A stretch of 64,000 nt of DNA from Dryocola sp051307055 (GTDB taxonomy: Bacteria; Pseudomonadota; Gammaproteobacteria; Enterobacterales; Enterobacteriaceae), in NCBI RefSeq assembly GCF_051307055.1, contig NZ_CP149994.1, forward strand, positions 2,790,001 to 2,854,000, written 5' to 3'. Made by a program: the position numbers and the translations under genes. Every line of letters begins with the position of its first letter. Positions within the stretch are counted from its first letter, which is position 1. Of the stretch, positions 1 to 9,800 are shown piece after piece. Under the pieces are notes generated by a model. That model did not search any database. It saw nothing but the letters and a program-made list of their open reading frames with translations, and was not told the origin of the DNA.

Positions 1-177
1 AGTAATCAATATAATAGATAAAATCAATTCCCAATGCGGCAGGCTGTTTAGCGGGGTCATAGAATCTATACGCACCCAAAATGCAAACCAAAAAGCACAA
101 AGCAAAAGGACAACATCAATAGCCAGAGTAATGATTCTTTTTAATGGTCTGGGTAACGTCAGTAAAAAAGTTAGCAT
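1..177 (-). CDS. N-terminal fragment of a WbpM/FlaA1-type nucleoside-diphosphate-sugar dehydratase
   Basis: Open reading frame running off the left edge; only the first 59 codons are present, starting at the ATG on the complement of 175-177. The translation begins MLTFLLTLPRPLKRIITLAI and continues as two hydrophobic stretches, which is how the membrane-anchored WbpM/CapD/PglF family begins before its cytoplasmic Rossmann domains. Family members convert UDP-GlcNAc to UDP-4-keto-6-deoxy sugars for O-antigen or glycan synthesis. The catalytic part lies outside the window, so the call rests on the membrane N-terminus and on the three upstream genes (PglD-, WbpL- and WbpV-like), a known combination with WbpM. 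It could be another membrane protein of the same cluster. Confidence 0.6.
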   Translation of the reverse strand, partial: MLTFLLTLPRPLKRIITLAIDVVLLLCAFWFAFWVRIDSMTPLNSLPHWELILSIILIT

Positions 178-202
178 ATTTTTAACCAATTCATTGCGAG
201 CA

Positions 203-778
203 TCATGCTCGCGATTTCAAAGTTGATCCAGCAGCATAAGTAACGTGAGACTCGGCAAGAGCCCCAAAGCCTCCGCATGAACCAGCCTGTACAAAAGCGC
301 CTTTACCAATATGACATCCGCCCGCCAGTTGTACTCCCACACCCAGATGAGCAAATTCCTCTACCACACCGTTGTGATCCACCGTTGAGTTAGAATTGAT
401 AATCACCCCATCACCAATTTGGGTCTGCGAACCGATAACCACACCAGCAAACACAACGCATCCTTTGCCAAGTTGCGCTGAAGGACTTATCCATGAACCC
501 GGATGAACCAGCGTTTCGAGTTCAAAACCTCCTGCCAAAGCGTGTAATTGTAAATTCCTTCTTACCCTGTTATTACCAATACCAATAACAACATGAGTAA
601 AATTTTTATGGCTTTTAAGGCTGTCAATAGGTCCAAGTATCATAGCGTTCAGATTTTTTTCCTTCTGCCAGGCGTCATCCAAATAAGCAATTTGACTATA
701 TTGACCTGACAGAATAGCCAGTTCGGCGATACACCGACCATGACCACCCGCCCCCAAAATTAACAGGCTCTTGTTCAT
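203..778 (-). CDS. PglD/NeuD-like sugar O/N-acetyltransferase
   Basis: 191 aa, the size of PglD/NeuD/WbbJ-type acyltransferases. Residues 1-80 form a small Rossmann-like domain starting LLILGAGGHGR, typical of the PglD N-terminus that binds the UDP-sugar. Residues about 85-185 show the hexapeptide rhythm of a left-handed beta-helix (for example VVIGSQTQIGDGVIINSNST), followed by HNG, where family members carry the catalytic His. The family transfers acetyl from acetyl-CoA to UDP-4-amino-6-deoxy sugars or sialic acid. The gene starts 2 bases after the stop of the upstream transferase and is followed by the WbpM-like gene, so it belongs to one minus-strand operon. No aminotransferase is visible here, so the exact acceptor sugar is unknown. 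Confidence 0.8.
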   Translation of the reverse strand: MNKSLLILGAGGHGRCIAELAILSGQYSQIAYLDDAWQKEKNLNAMILGPIDSLKSHKNFTHVVIGIGNNRVRRNLQLHALAGGFELETLVHPGSWISPSAQLGKGCVVFAGVVIGSQTQIGDGVIINSNSTVDHNGVVEEFAHLGVGVQLAGGCHIGKGAFVQAGSCGGFGALAESHVTYAAGSTLKSRA

Positions 779-780
779 GC

Positions 781-1815
781 TTATTCCTGCCCCTTATCTT
801 TAACACCGGCACCATAATAATATGCTGTTGCTATTAATGGCAGCCAGGCAATCAATACACCTACCACGCCTGTCACCTTCCCATTGGCTATCAGCAACGC
901 GAAAGGCAGCAACCATACGACGTTAATAATGAAAGCCCCAATGGTGACAGGTTTATGTGATCCATATTTACGGGCAAGTATTTGATAGGTATGGCTGGCA
1001 TGAGCTTCGTATACTTTTTTCCCCCCTATTAGCCTGCGTAAAAGAGTCATCGTAGCATCGACGATAAAGATCCCCAGCAGGCAAATTTCGGCCAGGAATA
1101 GTTTGCTATCGAGTAAGGCTATATGCAGAACAATCAAACCAATTGTTATGCCAAGAAACCCACTTCCTGCATCACCCATAAAAATTTTCGCGGTTGGAAA
1201 ATTCCAGAAGATAAATCCCAGAGCGGCACATCCCAACAATAAAAGTATAGCAACCTGGCTGGTTTCCATGGTATTCGGCACACTGCATACCATCACAACG
1301 CCGGACATCAAGGCAAACATAATAGCTTCCATACTTGCCAGGCCGTTAATGCCATCCATGAAATTATAAAGATTAAGCATCCACGCCAGATATACCAGAC
1401 CGAAAAGCATCCCCAGCCACCCAGCAGAGAATTGATAGCCAAAAAGATCAATTACTGGGAATTGCCCAAGAAAATATAAACCTATGGCGGCGGCAAGAAA
1501 GTGCATCAATAAGCGCCAGCGGGCAGCAATATGGCCATGATCGTCAAGGAAACCAACTATGGCGGTAAATATGCCTGCAATAAATAACGAAAGCATCTGG
1601 AAAAGAGGCACAATGCCGATTATGTAAAATAAAACGATGCCGACCAGGAAACCAACAACTATCGCCACCCCGCCGCCTCGTGGCGTGGGAACCGAATGAG
1701 AGCTTCGTTGATTTGGTACATCTATCACGTTATTTTTTAATGCGTAAACACGTAAACCCCATGTAAGCACAAAAGCAAAAATGAATACAGCAACTGCTCC
1801 AACGAACTCCAACAT
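781..1815 (-). CDS. WbpL/WecA-like undecaprenyl-phosphate sugar-1-phosphate transferase
   Basis: 344 aa, polytopic inner-membrane protein with about ten hydrophobic segments. It belongs to the MraY/WecA (GT4) polyprenyl-phosphate transferases: the motifs FLDDHG near residue 90, NLYNFMDGINGLA near 150 and MGDAGSGFLG near 215 are the family's conserved cytoplasmic loops. Such enzymes start O-antigen or glycan synthesis by moving a HexNAc-1-phosphate to undecaprenyl phosphate. The neighbours (WbpV-like reductase upstream, WbpM-like dehydratase downstream) suggest a WbpL-type specificity for QuiNAc or FucNAc, by analogy with Pseudomonas. The start codon overlaps the upstream stop by one base (TAATG), indicating translational coupling. 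Confidence 0.85.
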   Translation of the reverse strand: MLEFVGAVAVFIFAFVLTWGLRVYALKNNVIDVPNQRSSHSVPTPRGGGVAIVVGFLVGIVLFYIIGIVPLFQMLSLFIAGIFTAIVGFLDDHGHIAARWRLLMHFLAAAIGLYFLGQFPVIDLFGYQFSAGWLGMLFGLVYLAWMLNLYNFMDGINGLASMEAIMFALMSGVVMVCSVPNTMETSQVAILLLLGCAALGFIFWNFPTAKIFMGDAGSGFLGITIGLIVLHIALLDSKLFLAEICLLGIFIVDATMTLLRRLIGGKKVYEAHASHTYQILARKYGSHKPVTIGAFIINVVWLLPFALLIANGKVTGVVGVLIAWLPLIATAYYYGAGVKDKGQE

Positions 1816-2759
1816 TATTTATTTTCCTTAGAATAAAACGCTGCAGTTTTTTCCATTGTTTCATAAAGAGTTACTGGAGCCTGCCAGTTAAGAAGCCGAG
1901 CGGCTTTGGTTGAGTCAATTTCTAATGAACCAAAAAGTTGTTCATAGATATTCTCTTTGCCAATCGCCTTCAACCCAAATTTTATAATCGGAGATGGGAA
2001 CCAGATAATTCTGGCTGGTTTGTTCATGCCGTTAGCAAAAGCGCGGATAATATCTTCGGTTGTCGGTTTTTCTTTATCTGCAAGCACAAATAATTCATTT
2101 TTTGCCAGAGGATTTTCAATGCATGTAATAATAAAACTAACAACGTTATCTAATGAGACCATACCGCGTTTATTTTTAACCCCTTTGAAAGGAAGCGGAA
2201 CACCGCTTTCAACCAGTTTGAGTAAACGTAAAATATTGCCTGGAGCATTCTCTCCACAGATAAGCGCAGGGCGAATGATGGTAATAGCCATTGAGGTATC
2301 AGCAAATTGTTCTTTTAAAGCTAGCTCAGCCTCTAATTTTGAAATGGCATAATCAGAGGTGGTTACGGGTTTAGATATTTCGCTAAAAGATTCGCCTGAA
2401 GTGGCATTCCCATTAACACCAATCGAACTAATAAAAATAAAGTGCGTAACACCAGCAGCCTTTGCGTCATGGGCAAGCTTAAGCGTGGCATCGCGATTTA
2501 CCCGACGAAATTCAGTCAATTTATCATCAGCCTGATCGTTCATCATATGAGCGCGCCCGGCTGTATGTATAACAACATCAACCCCATGGAGGGCTTCAGA
2601 CCAATCCGTTTGCTCTGAAATCTCTCCGATATTGATCAGTTCAGGCATTGACTGTAGCGAACGTCGTGACGTCCCTGTAACCTCATAATTTTTGACTTTG
2701 AGTGCTGTCATTAGTTTGCTACCGACAAAACCCGTCGCCCCTGTCACCAAAATTTTCAT
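1815..2759 (-). CDS. WbpV-like NAD-dependent sugar epimerase/reductase (extended SDR)
   Basis: 314 aa extended short-chain dehydrogenase. It starts MKILVTGATGFVGSKL, a GxxGxxG nucleotide-binding turn, has a Ser triad position in FISSIGVNG, the YAISK (YxxxK) catalytic pair near residue 140 and a C-terminal sugar-binding part. The WbpV/Tyv-like branch reduces UDP-4-keto-6-deoxy-GlcNAc, the product of WbpM-type enzymes, to UDP-QuiNAc. First gene of the minus-strand polysaccharide operon visible here; a clear AAAGGG ribosome-binding site stands 5 bases upstream of the ATG. The 159-bp gap to alkA probably carries the promoter. The exact product stereochemistry cannot be read from sequence. Confidence 0.75.
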   Translation of the reverse strand: MKILVTGATGFVGSKLMTALKVKNYEVTGTSRRSLQSMPELINIGEISEQTDWSEALHGVDVVIHTAGRAHMMNDQADDKLTEFRRVNRDATLKLAHDAKAAGVTHFIFISSIGVNGNATSGESFSEISKPVTTSDYAISKLEAELALKEQFADTSMAITIIRPALICGENAPGNILRLLKLVESGVPLPFKGVKNKRGMVSLDNVVSFIITCIENPLAKNELFVLADKEKPTTEDIIRAFANGMNKPARIIWFPSPIIKFGLKAIGKENIYEQLFGSLEIDSTKAARLLNWQAPVTLYETMEKTAAFYSKENK

Positions 2760-2918
2760 AGTTTACCCTTTCTAAGTTAAGCGCTTTAAAGGCCGGACAT
2801 AAGCAGAACTAAAGTTTGTTTAAGGTTTTATAGGAATTACAACGCAAGATTTTCATACTTACCGAATTGAGTTACAAGTTGTAATCCTGTTTTTTTAATC
2901 CAATTTCATCTTTATAGT

Positions 2919-3764
2919 TTAGTTTTTCGGCAGCCAGCCGTCGCTGTACCAGATATGCAGCAGGGCGTAAGAGCGCCAGGGCTGCCAGCGCTCCGCGTAG
3001 CGACGGATCCCGGCGGGCGTCATACCAGCAAAGCGCTGTTTAATCAGGTAATCGTCGGGTAAAAATACGTCGCTTGCCTGCCAGCCGCGTAACGCAAAAT
3101 AGTTTGCCGTCCAGCGTCCTATACCAGGCAGGGCGATCAGTTGCTTCACCCCCAGCTCAACGTCCGCCGGAGCCGTCAGCGGAAACGCTCCGGCGTCTAC
3201 CAGCCGTGCCAGATTAACGATCGACGCTGCCCGTTTTAACGGCATCCCTAACGGCTTTAGCTGCTCAGGCTCCAGTGCCGCAAGCCTGCAGGCCGTGGGA
3301 AAAAGGCGCCATTGCGGGAAGCCTGCCAGCGGTTCCCCAAAGCTCTGCGCTACTTTCCCCGCGAGTTTCGCCGCCATCGCCACGCTCACCAGCTGTCCCA
3401 GAATGGCCCGAATCGCCTGTTCAAAAGCCTCCATGCAGCCCGGCAGTCGCAGCCCGGGGCGCGCCTGGGCCAGTTCGCCCAGGCTTTCCAGCAGCAGCTG
3501 GGGCCTGCGATCCAGATCGAGCAGCTGCCTTATTCTTACCAGCACCTCTTCCGCTACCGGCAGCAATCCGGCGGATAACGTTATCTTCAGCACGCGGCGC
3601 TTTTCATCAGGTTCGAGCGCAATCAGCCCCTGATGCTGGCCCAGGGCAAAGCTGCGGCAATAGCGCGTCGGCGTCACGGTTTCAATGCCGGAAATCGCAC
3701 GCGCGGCCAGAAAACTGAACATCCAGTCCCAGTCATAAGGCGGGTGATAGCCAAGCTCAAACAT
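2919..3764 (-). CDS. alkA: DNA-3-methyladenine glycosylase II
   Basis: 281 aa (E. coli AlkA 282). It has the AlkA N-terminal TBP-like domain and a helix-hairpin-helix-GPD domain with LPGIGRWTANYFALRG followed by VFLPDDYL, which holds the catalytic Asp (Asp238 in E. coli). The enzyme excises alkylated purines and pyrimidines such as 3-methyladenine in base-excision repair. It is transcribed away from yegD, the conserved arrangement. A possible Ada-binding box lies upstream (3821-3828), consistent with adaptive-response control. What is unusual is downstream: polysaccharide genes instead of the E. coli neighbours. Confidence 0.96.
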   Translation of the reverse strand: MFELGYHPPYDWDWMFSFLAARAISGIETVTPTRYCRSFALGQHQGLIALEPDEKRRVLKITLSAGLLPVAEEVLVRIRQLLDLDRRPQLLLESLGELAQARPGLRLPGCMEAFEQAIRAILGQLVSVAMAAKLAGKVAQSFGEPLAGFPQWRLFPTACRLAALEPEQLKPLGMPLKRAASIVNLARLVDAGAFPLTAPADVELGVKQLIALPGIGRWTANYFALRGWQASDVFLPDDYLIKQRFAGMTPAGIRRYAERWQPWRSYALLHIWYSDGWLPKN

Positions 3765-3820
3765 AGTCTGTTCCCGTGTAATTTTATGGGGTTAGCATAA
3801 TAGTAAATGCCGGATATTGC

Positions 3821-3828
3821 CTTGCTTT
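3821..3828 (-). promoter_or_regulatory. candidate Ada box of alkA
   Basis: On the minus strand the octamer AAAGCAAG lies about 57 bases upstream of the alkA start and is followed, 16-19 bases on, by A/T-rich -10 candidates (TACTAT, TATTAT). In E. coli methylated Ada binds an AAAGCAAA-type box at the alkA promoter. Only the motif and its position support this. Confidence 0.4.
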
Positions 3829-3896
3829 GATATTCAGTTGCCCGCGACGACGCATTCCGCTAAAGTCGCCCCCCTTCTCACCGGCATGGGGATATT

Positions 3897-5255
3897 ATGC
3901 AATTTATCGGCTTTGATTATGGTACGGCAAACTGTTCAGTTGCGGTGATGCGCGATGGCGCACCACAGCTTCTGGAAATGGAAAATGGTTCTTCCCTGCT
4001 TCCCTCCATGCTGTGCGCCCCCACGCGCGAAGCGGTCAGCGAATGGCTTTATCGCCACCATCAGGTTCCGGCGAATGGCGATGAAACGCAGGCGCTGCTG
4101 CGCCGCGCCGTGTCATTTAACCGCGAAGAAGATATCGACGTCCTGCCAGGCAGCGTGCAGTTTGGTCTGAGTTCGCTGCGTCAGTATATGGAAGATCCTG
4201 AAGAGGTTTACTTCGTAAAGTCGCCGAAATCATTTCTCGGCGCCAGCGGGCTGAAACCACAGCAGGTGGCGTTATTCGAAGATTTAGTCTGCGCCATGAT
4301 GGTGCATATTCGCCAGCAGGCGCAAACGCAGATAGCGGAGCCCATTAACCAGGCGGTGATTGGCCGTCCGGTTAATTTCCAGGGTCTGGGCGGTGAAGAG
4401 GCTAACCGGCAGGCGCAGGGCATCCTTGAACGTGCGGCGCATCGCGCCGGGTTCCAGGAGGTGGTGTTTCAGTTTGAACCCGTTGCCGCAGGGCTTGATT
4501 TTGAGGCCTCGCTCAGCGAAGAGAAACGGGTCCTGGTCGTTGATATCGGCGGCGGCACCACGGACTGCTCTGTTCTGCTGATGGGGCCGCAATGGCGCAC
4601 CCGCCGCGATCGCGAGCAGAGCTTGCTCGGCCACAGCGGCTGCCGCGTTGGCGGAAACGATCTCGACATAATGCTGGCATACAAGCAGCTTTCGCCGCTG
4701 CTTGGCATGGGCGGGCAAACGGAAAAGGGGATCGCCCTTCCCGTATTGCCATGGTGGAACGCCGTGGCCATCAACGATGTTCCGGCGCAGAACGAATTTT
4801 ACAGTACCGCTAACGGAAGAATGCTGGGCGAGCTGGTGCGCGACGCGCGCGAACCGGACAAGGTAGCGTATCTGCAAAAGGTCTGGCGTCAGCGCCTGAG
4901 CTATCGCCTGGTGCGGGCGGCGGAAGAGAGCAAAATAGCCCTTTCCGACAGCAAGCAGGTTGCCACGATGCTGCCGTTTATCGCCAAAGAGCTGGGCTGC
5001 GACATCACGCAGGCAGAGCTTTCAGTCGCTATCAGCCAGCCGCTACAGCGCATTCTGGAGCAGGTTATGCTGGCGCTGGAAACCAGCGATGTGAAACCGG
5101 AGGTGATCTATCTCACCGGCGGCAGCGCCCGATCGCCGATGATCAAACATGCTCTGGCGCAGCTGCTGCCGGGCATAGCGCTTGCCGGGGGCAATGATTT
5201 CGGCTCGGTAACCGCCGGCCTTGCCCGCTGGGCCGAAGTGGTGTTTCGAAGCTAA
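3897..5255 (+). CDS. yegD: YegD, Hsp70-like putative chaperone
   Basis: 452 aa (E. coli YegD 450). Actin/Hsp70 ATPase fold: phosphate-1 loop IGFDYGTANCSVAV at the N-terminus, phosphate-2 loop VLVVDIGGGTTDCSV near residue 215, and adenosine motif VIYLTGGSARSP near residue 405. It lacks the Hsp70 substrate-binding C-terminal domain, as known for YegD. The client is unknown. It starts 132 bases from divergent alkA, the conserved enterobacterial layout. An ATG directly preceding CAATTTATCG is the only sensible start. Confidence 0.93.
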   Translation: MQFIGFDYGTANCSVAVMRDGAPQLLEMENGSSLLPSMLCAPTREAVSEWLYRHHQVPANGDETQALLRRAVSFNREEDIDVLPGSVQFGLSSLRQYMEDPEEVYFVKSPKSFLGASGLKPQQVALFEDLVCAMMVHIRQQAQTQIAEPINQAVIGRPVNFQGLGGEEANRQAQGILERAAHRAGFQEVVFQFEPVAAGLDFEASLSEEKRVLVVDIGGGTTDCSVLLMGPQWRTRRDREQSLLGHSGCRVGGNDLDIMLAYKQLSPLLGMGGQTEKGIALPVLPWWNAVAINDVPAQNEFYSTANGRMLGELVRDAREPDKVAYLQKVWRQRLSYRLVRAAEESKIALSDSKQVATMLPFIAKELGCDITQAELSVAISQPLQRILEQVMLALETSDVKPEVIYLTGGSARSPMIKHALAQLLPGIALAGGNDFGSVTAGLARWAEVVFRS

Positions 5256-5573
5256 GCGATAAGCCGTGGGGAAACTCACGGCTATTTCACCTCTAAGCGC
5301 TTTACGCCTTCCGGAAACTCAATTTGCAACGAGAGCGCGCCGTCAGGCGCTTCAATCTTTCATATTGGTGAAAGGGGAGCCGAAGCCACAGTTTATTGAT
5401 GATTTTTTAAGCTGGATACCGCTCGCCGATGGTTATGCGAAGCGCCCCGAAAAAAAGCGCCCAATCAGATTTATCCCTACAGTACTTCATATTTCCTTCA
5501 TTTTTCAGCGCCCGCGGGTCTCTACACTAGTATCATTAGGGCTAATCGTTTCAGGAAGAGAAGACGTATAACT
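5256..5573 (+). other. yegD-mdtA intergenic region, mdtA promoter region
   Basis: 318 bases without an intact gene. It should contain the BaeR-controlled promoter of mdtA. A partial match to the BaeR box (TTTTTCTCCATDATTGGC) is seen at 5352-5369, mainly the ATTGG core after a TCTTTCAT stretch. A candidate -10 TACACT is at 5523-5528. The E. coli genes yegI, yegJ, pphC and yegL, found here in K-12, are absent except for a possible remnant (5282-5432). A plus-strand reading frame spanning the gap has no family resemblance and no good ribosome-binding site. Confidence 0.4.
5282..5432 (-). pseudogene. possible 3' remnant of a deleted minus-strand gene
   Basis: On the minus strand two adjoining reading frames give protein-like sequence that would join through a one-base frameshift near 5357. 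The first, about 25 residues, ends CGFGSPFTNMK; the second reads IEAPDGALSLQIEFPEGVK and ends with TAG at 5284-5282, just after the convergent yegD. In E. coli minus-oriented yegI-pphC-yegL occupy this gap, so this may be the tail of a gene otherwise lost. I do not recognise the family; chance is a real alternative. Confidence 0.25.
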
Positions 5574-6812
5574 ATGAAAGGTACGCACAACATCCGTTGG
5601 TTGTTAATTGCGGGGATTATTATCGTTGCCGCCGCGGCCGTTTATTTCTGGCGCAGTGGCGAGTCTGGCGGATCTCAAGCGCAGCAATCTGCCCGGCAGC
5701 AGGCTCCCGGCGGCGGGCGTCGCGGCGCCCTTGCTCCCGTTCAGGCAGCCACGGCGACCAGCGAATCCGTACCACGTTATCTTACCGGCCTTGGCACCAT
5801 TACCGCGGCGAATACGGTTACCGTGCGAAGCCGCGTGGATGGACAACTGCTGGCGATTCATTTCCAGGAAGGAGGGCAGGTAAAAGCCGGCGATTTGCTG
5901 GCTGAGATCGATCCAAGCCAGTTCAAAGTCGCGCTCGCGCAGGCGCAGGGGCAGCTGGCAAAAGATCGGGCAACGCTTGCCAATGCCCAGCGCGATCTGG
6001 CCCGCTACCAGCAACTGGTGAAAACCAACCTCGTTTCCCGTCAGGAGCTGGACGCGCAGCAGGCGCTGGTGAGTGAATCCGCAGGCACGTTAAAAGCGGA
6101 TGAAGCCGCCGTTGCCAGCGCGCAGCTACAGCTCGACTGGAGCCGCATTACCGCGCCGGTTGACGGTCGTGTCGGCCTGAAGCAGGTCGATGTCGGCAAC
6201 CAGATTTCCAGCGGCGATACCACAGGCATTGTGGTACTGACCCAAACACATCCTATCGATCTGATCTTCACGCTGCCGGAAAGCGATATCGCCACCGTGG
6301 TGAAAGCGCAAAAAGCGGGCAACGCCCTGAGCGTTGAAGCCTGGGATCGCACCAACAAGCGGAAGCTCAGCGTCGGCAGCCTGCTGAGCTTAGATAACCA
6401 GATAGACGCCACCACCGGCACCATCAAACTTAAAGCCCGCTTTAATAACGAAGATGACGCGCTGTTCCCGAATCAGTTCGTCAACGCCCGCATGCTGGTC
6501 GATACCCAGCAAAACGCGGTAGTTATCCCGACGAGCGCGCTGCAGATGGGTAACGAAGGCAACTTCGTCTGGGTATTGAATGCCGATAACAAAGTCAGCA
6601 AGCATCTGGTCACCACCGGCATTCAGGACAGCCAGAAAGTGGTGATTTCCGCCGGGCTTTCCGCAGGCGATCGCGTAGTCACTGACGGAATAGACCGCCT
6701 CACCGAAGGGGCGAAAGTGGAAGTGGTAGAAGCCCATTCGGCTACAGGCAGCACAGCGGAAAGCAAAGCGGACGAGAAGCCTGCGCACAAACGTAACGGA
6801 GCAAACTCCTGA
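5574..6812 (+). CDS. mdtA: MdtA, membrane fusion protein of the MdtABC RND efflux pump
   Basis: 412 aa (E. coli 415). An N-terminal signal anchor (about residues 8-26) precedes the lipoyl/hairpin domain. The coiled-coil hairpin at about 115-180 is Gln/Ala-rich, and beta-barrel and membrane-proximal domains follow, as in the AcrA/MexA family. It links the RND pump MdtBC to the outer-membrane channel TolC and exports bile salts, novobiocin and other compounds. First gene of mdtABCD-baeSR; its stop overlaps the mdtB start (TGATG). Regulation by BaeSR is known in E. coli. The start follows a GGAAGAGAAG ribosome-binding region. Confidence 0.97.
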   Translation: MKGTHNIRWLLIAGIIIVAAAAVYFWRSGESGGSQAQQSARQQAPGGGRRGALAPVQAATATSESVPRYLTGLGTITAANTVTVRSRVDGQLLAIHFQEGGQVKAGDLLAEIDPSQFKVALAQAQGQLAKDRATLANAQRDLARYQQLVKTNLVSRQELDAQQALVSESAGTLKADEAAVASAQLQLDWSRITAPVDGRVGLKQVDVGNQISSGDTTGIVVLTQTHPIDLIFTLPESDIATVVKAQKAGNALSVEAWDRTNKRKLSVGSLLSLDNQIDATTGTIKLKARFNNEDDALFPNQFVNARMLVDTQQNAVVIPTSALQMGNEGNFVWVLNADNKVSKHLVTTGIQDSQKVVISAGLSAGDRVVTDGIDRLTEGAKVEVVEAHSATGSTAESKADEKPAHKRNGANS

Positions 6813-9800
6813 TGCAGGTTTTACCTCCCAGCGCAACGGGCGGGCCATCCCGCCTGTTTATTCTGCGTCCGGTCGCCACCATGCTGCTTATGCTGGCTAT
6901 TCTGCTGGCGGGAGTTATCGGGTATCGCTTCCTGCCGGTTTCCGCGCTGCCGGAAGTGGACTACCCAACCATTCAGGTGGTCACCCTTTATCCAGGCGCC
7001 AGCCCGGACGTTGTGACCTCCGCGGTTACCGCTCCGCTGGAGCGCCAGTTTGGGCAGATGTCCGGCTTAAAACAGATGTCCTCGCAAAGCGCGGGCGGCG
7101 CCTCCGTGGTCACGCTCCAGTTCCAGCTCACTTTACCGCTGGATGTGGCCGAGCAGGAGGTACAGGCCGCGATTAACGCCGCCACTAACCTGCTGCCATC
7201 CGACCTGCCAAACCCGCCGGTCTACAGCAAAGTGAATCCGGCGGATCCGCCCATCATGACGCTCGCCGTCACCTCCACCGCCATGCCGATGACCCAGGTT
7301 GAAGACATGGTGGAAACACGTGTGGCGCAGAAGATTTCTCAGGTGTCCGGCGTCGGCCTCGTCACCCTTTCCGGCGGGCAACGCCCTGCGGTACGCGTGA
7401 AGCTGAACGCCCCCGCCCTTGCAGCGCTTGGATTAACCAGCGAAACGGTCCGCACCGCCATTACCAGCGCAAACGTCAACTCCGCAAAAGGGAGCCTCGA
7501 TGGCCCCGAGCGCGCCGTAACGCTTTCCGCCAACGATCAGATGCAGTCTGCAGAAGAGTACCGCAACCTGATTATTGCTTATCAGAACGGCGCGCCGGTT
7601 CGCCTTGGCGATGTGGCAACGGTGGAACAGGGCGCCGAAAATACCTGGCTCGGCGCCTGGGCCAATAAGCAACAGGCGATAGTGATGAACGTGCAGCGCC
7701 AGCCCGGCGCAAATATCATCGACACCGCCGACAGCATTCGCCGGCTGCTGCCGACGCTTACCCAAAGCCTGCCGAAATCGGTTGAAGTAAAGCTGCTGAG
7801 CGACCGCACGACCAACATCAGCGCCTCCGTAACGGATACGCAGCATGAGCTGATGCTCGCCATCGCGCTGGTAGTCATGATCATCTACGTATTCCTGCGC
7901 AACGTGCCCGCGACAATAATTCCCGCCGTAGCGGTGCCGCTGTCGCTGGTCGGCACCTTTGCGGTAATGGTTTTCCTCGATTTTTCGATTAACAACCTGA
8001 CGCTGATGGCGCTCACCATCGCCACCGGCTTTGTGGTGGACGACGCGATTGTGGTTATCGAGAACATCTCGCGCTATATCGAAAAAGGCGAAAAGCCGTT
8101 GGCCGCAGCGCTCAAAGGCGCGGGTGAAATCGGCTTTACGATTATCTCGCTGACCTTCTCGCTTATCGCGGTTCTTATCCCGCTTTTGTTTATGGGAGAT
8201 ATTGTCGGCCGTCTGTTCCGCGAGTTTGCCGTGACGCTTGCCGTGGCGATTTTAATTTCCGCCGTTGTCTCGCTCACGCTCACGCCAATGATGTGCGCGC
8301 GCATATTAAGCCATGAATCGTTACGCAAACAGAACCGCTTCTCGCGCGCAAGCGAACGCTTTTTTGAACGCGTTATCGCCGCTTACGGGCGCATGTTAAC
8401 TAAGGTACTGCATCATCCTTGGCTCACGCTTGGCGTGGCGCTCGGCACGCTTGCCCTTACCGTCATGCTGTGGATATTCATTCCGAAAGGCTTCTTCCCG
8501 ATTCAGGACAACGGCATAATCCAGGGCACGCTTCAGGCCCCGCAGTCCGTCTCGTTTGCCAGCATGTCCCAGCGCCAGCGGCAGGTTGCCGACGCGATAA
8601 TGCAAGATCCGGCGGTGGAAAGCCTGACGTCGTTTATCGGCGTCGACGGTACGAACCCCTCGCTGAACAGCGCTCGTTTGCAAATTAATCTTAAACCCCT
8701 TGCCGACCGCGATGACCGCATCAAAGCCGTCATTGAACGCCTGCAAACGAATGTGGCAAAAGTCCCGGGCGTACAGCTTTATCTGCAGCCGGTTCAGGAT
8801 CTCACCATCGATACCACGGTCAGCCGCACGCAGTATCAGTTCACGCTGCAGGCCACCTCGCTGGAGGCGCTGAGCACCTGGGTGCCGCAGCTGATGAACA
8901 AGCTGCAAACGCTGCCGCAGCTTTCCGACGTCAGCAGCGACTGGCAGGATCGTGGGCTGGTGGCGTACGTTAACGTCGACCGCGCCAGCGCCAGCCGCCT
9001 GGGCATTTCTATGGCAGACGTCGACAATGCGCTCTACAACGCGTTCGGCCAGCGTCTGATTTCCACCATTTACACGCAGGCCAATCAGTATCGCGTGGTC
9101 CTTGAGCACGATACCAGCGCCACGCCGGGCCTGAGCGCGCTGGATAATATTCGCCTGACCGCGACCTCCGGCGGCACCGTGCCGCTCAACGCTATCGCCA
9201 AAGTCGAACAGCGTTTTGCGCCGCTTTCGGTGAATCATCTCGATCAGTTCCCGTCGACGACGATCTCTTTTAACGTCCCGGATAATTACTCGTTAGGCGA
9301 AGCCGTACAGGCGATTACCGATACGGAAAAAGAGCTCTCGTTCCCGACGGATATCACCACCCAGTTCCAGGGCAGCACCCTCGCCTTCCAGGCGGCGCTC
9401 GGCAGCACTATCTGGCTGATAGTCGCCTCCGTGGTGGCGATGTACATCGTGCTGGGCGTGCTGTATGAAAGCTTTATCCACCCCATTACTATCCTTTCGA
9501 CGCTGCCCACCGCGGGCGTCGGGGCACTGCTTGCGCTGATGCTGGCCGGGGCGGAGCTGGACGTGATCGCGATTATCGGCATCATCCTGCTTATCGGCAT
9601 CGTGAAGAAAAACGCCATCATGATGATCGACTTCGCCCTGGCGGCGGAGCGCGAACAGGGGATGGCGCCGTATGAAGCTATCTATCAGGCGTGCCTGCTG
9701 CGCTTCCGTCCGATTCTGATGACCACGCTGGCCGCCCTGCTCGGCGCGTTGCCGCTGATGCTGTCTACCGGCGTTGGCGCCGAGCTGCGGCGCCCGCTGG

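Noticed and set aside
5266..5571. 101-codon plus-strand frame between yegD and mdtA
   Set aside because: No family resemblance, unlike codon pattern, weak start, and it covers the expected mdtA promoter region.
8396..9238. 280-codon minus-strand frame inside mdtB
   Set aside because: Shadow of a high-G+C RND gene; the sense strand is unambiguously coding.
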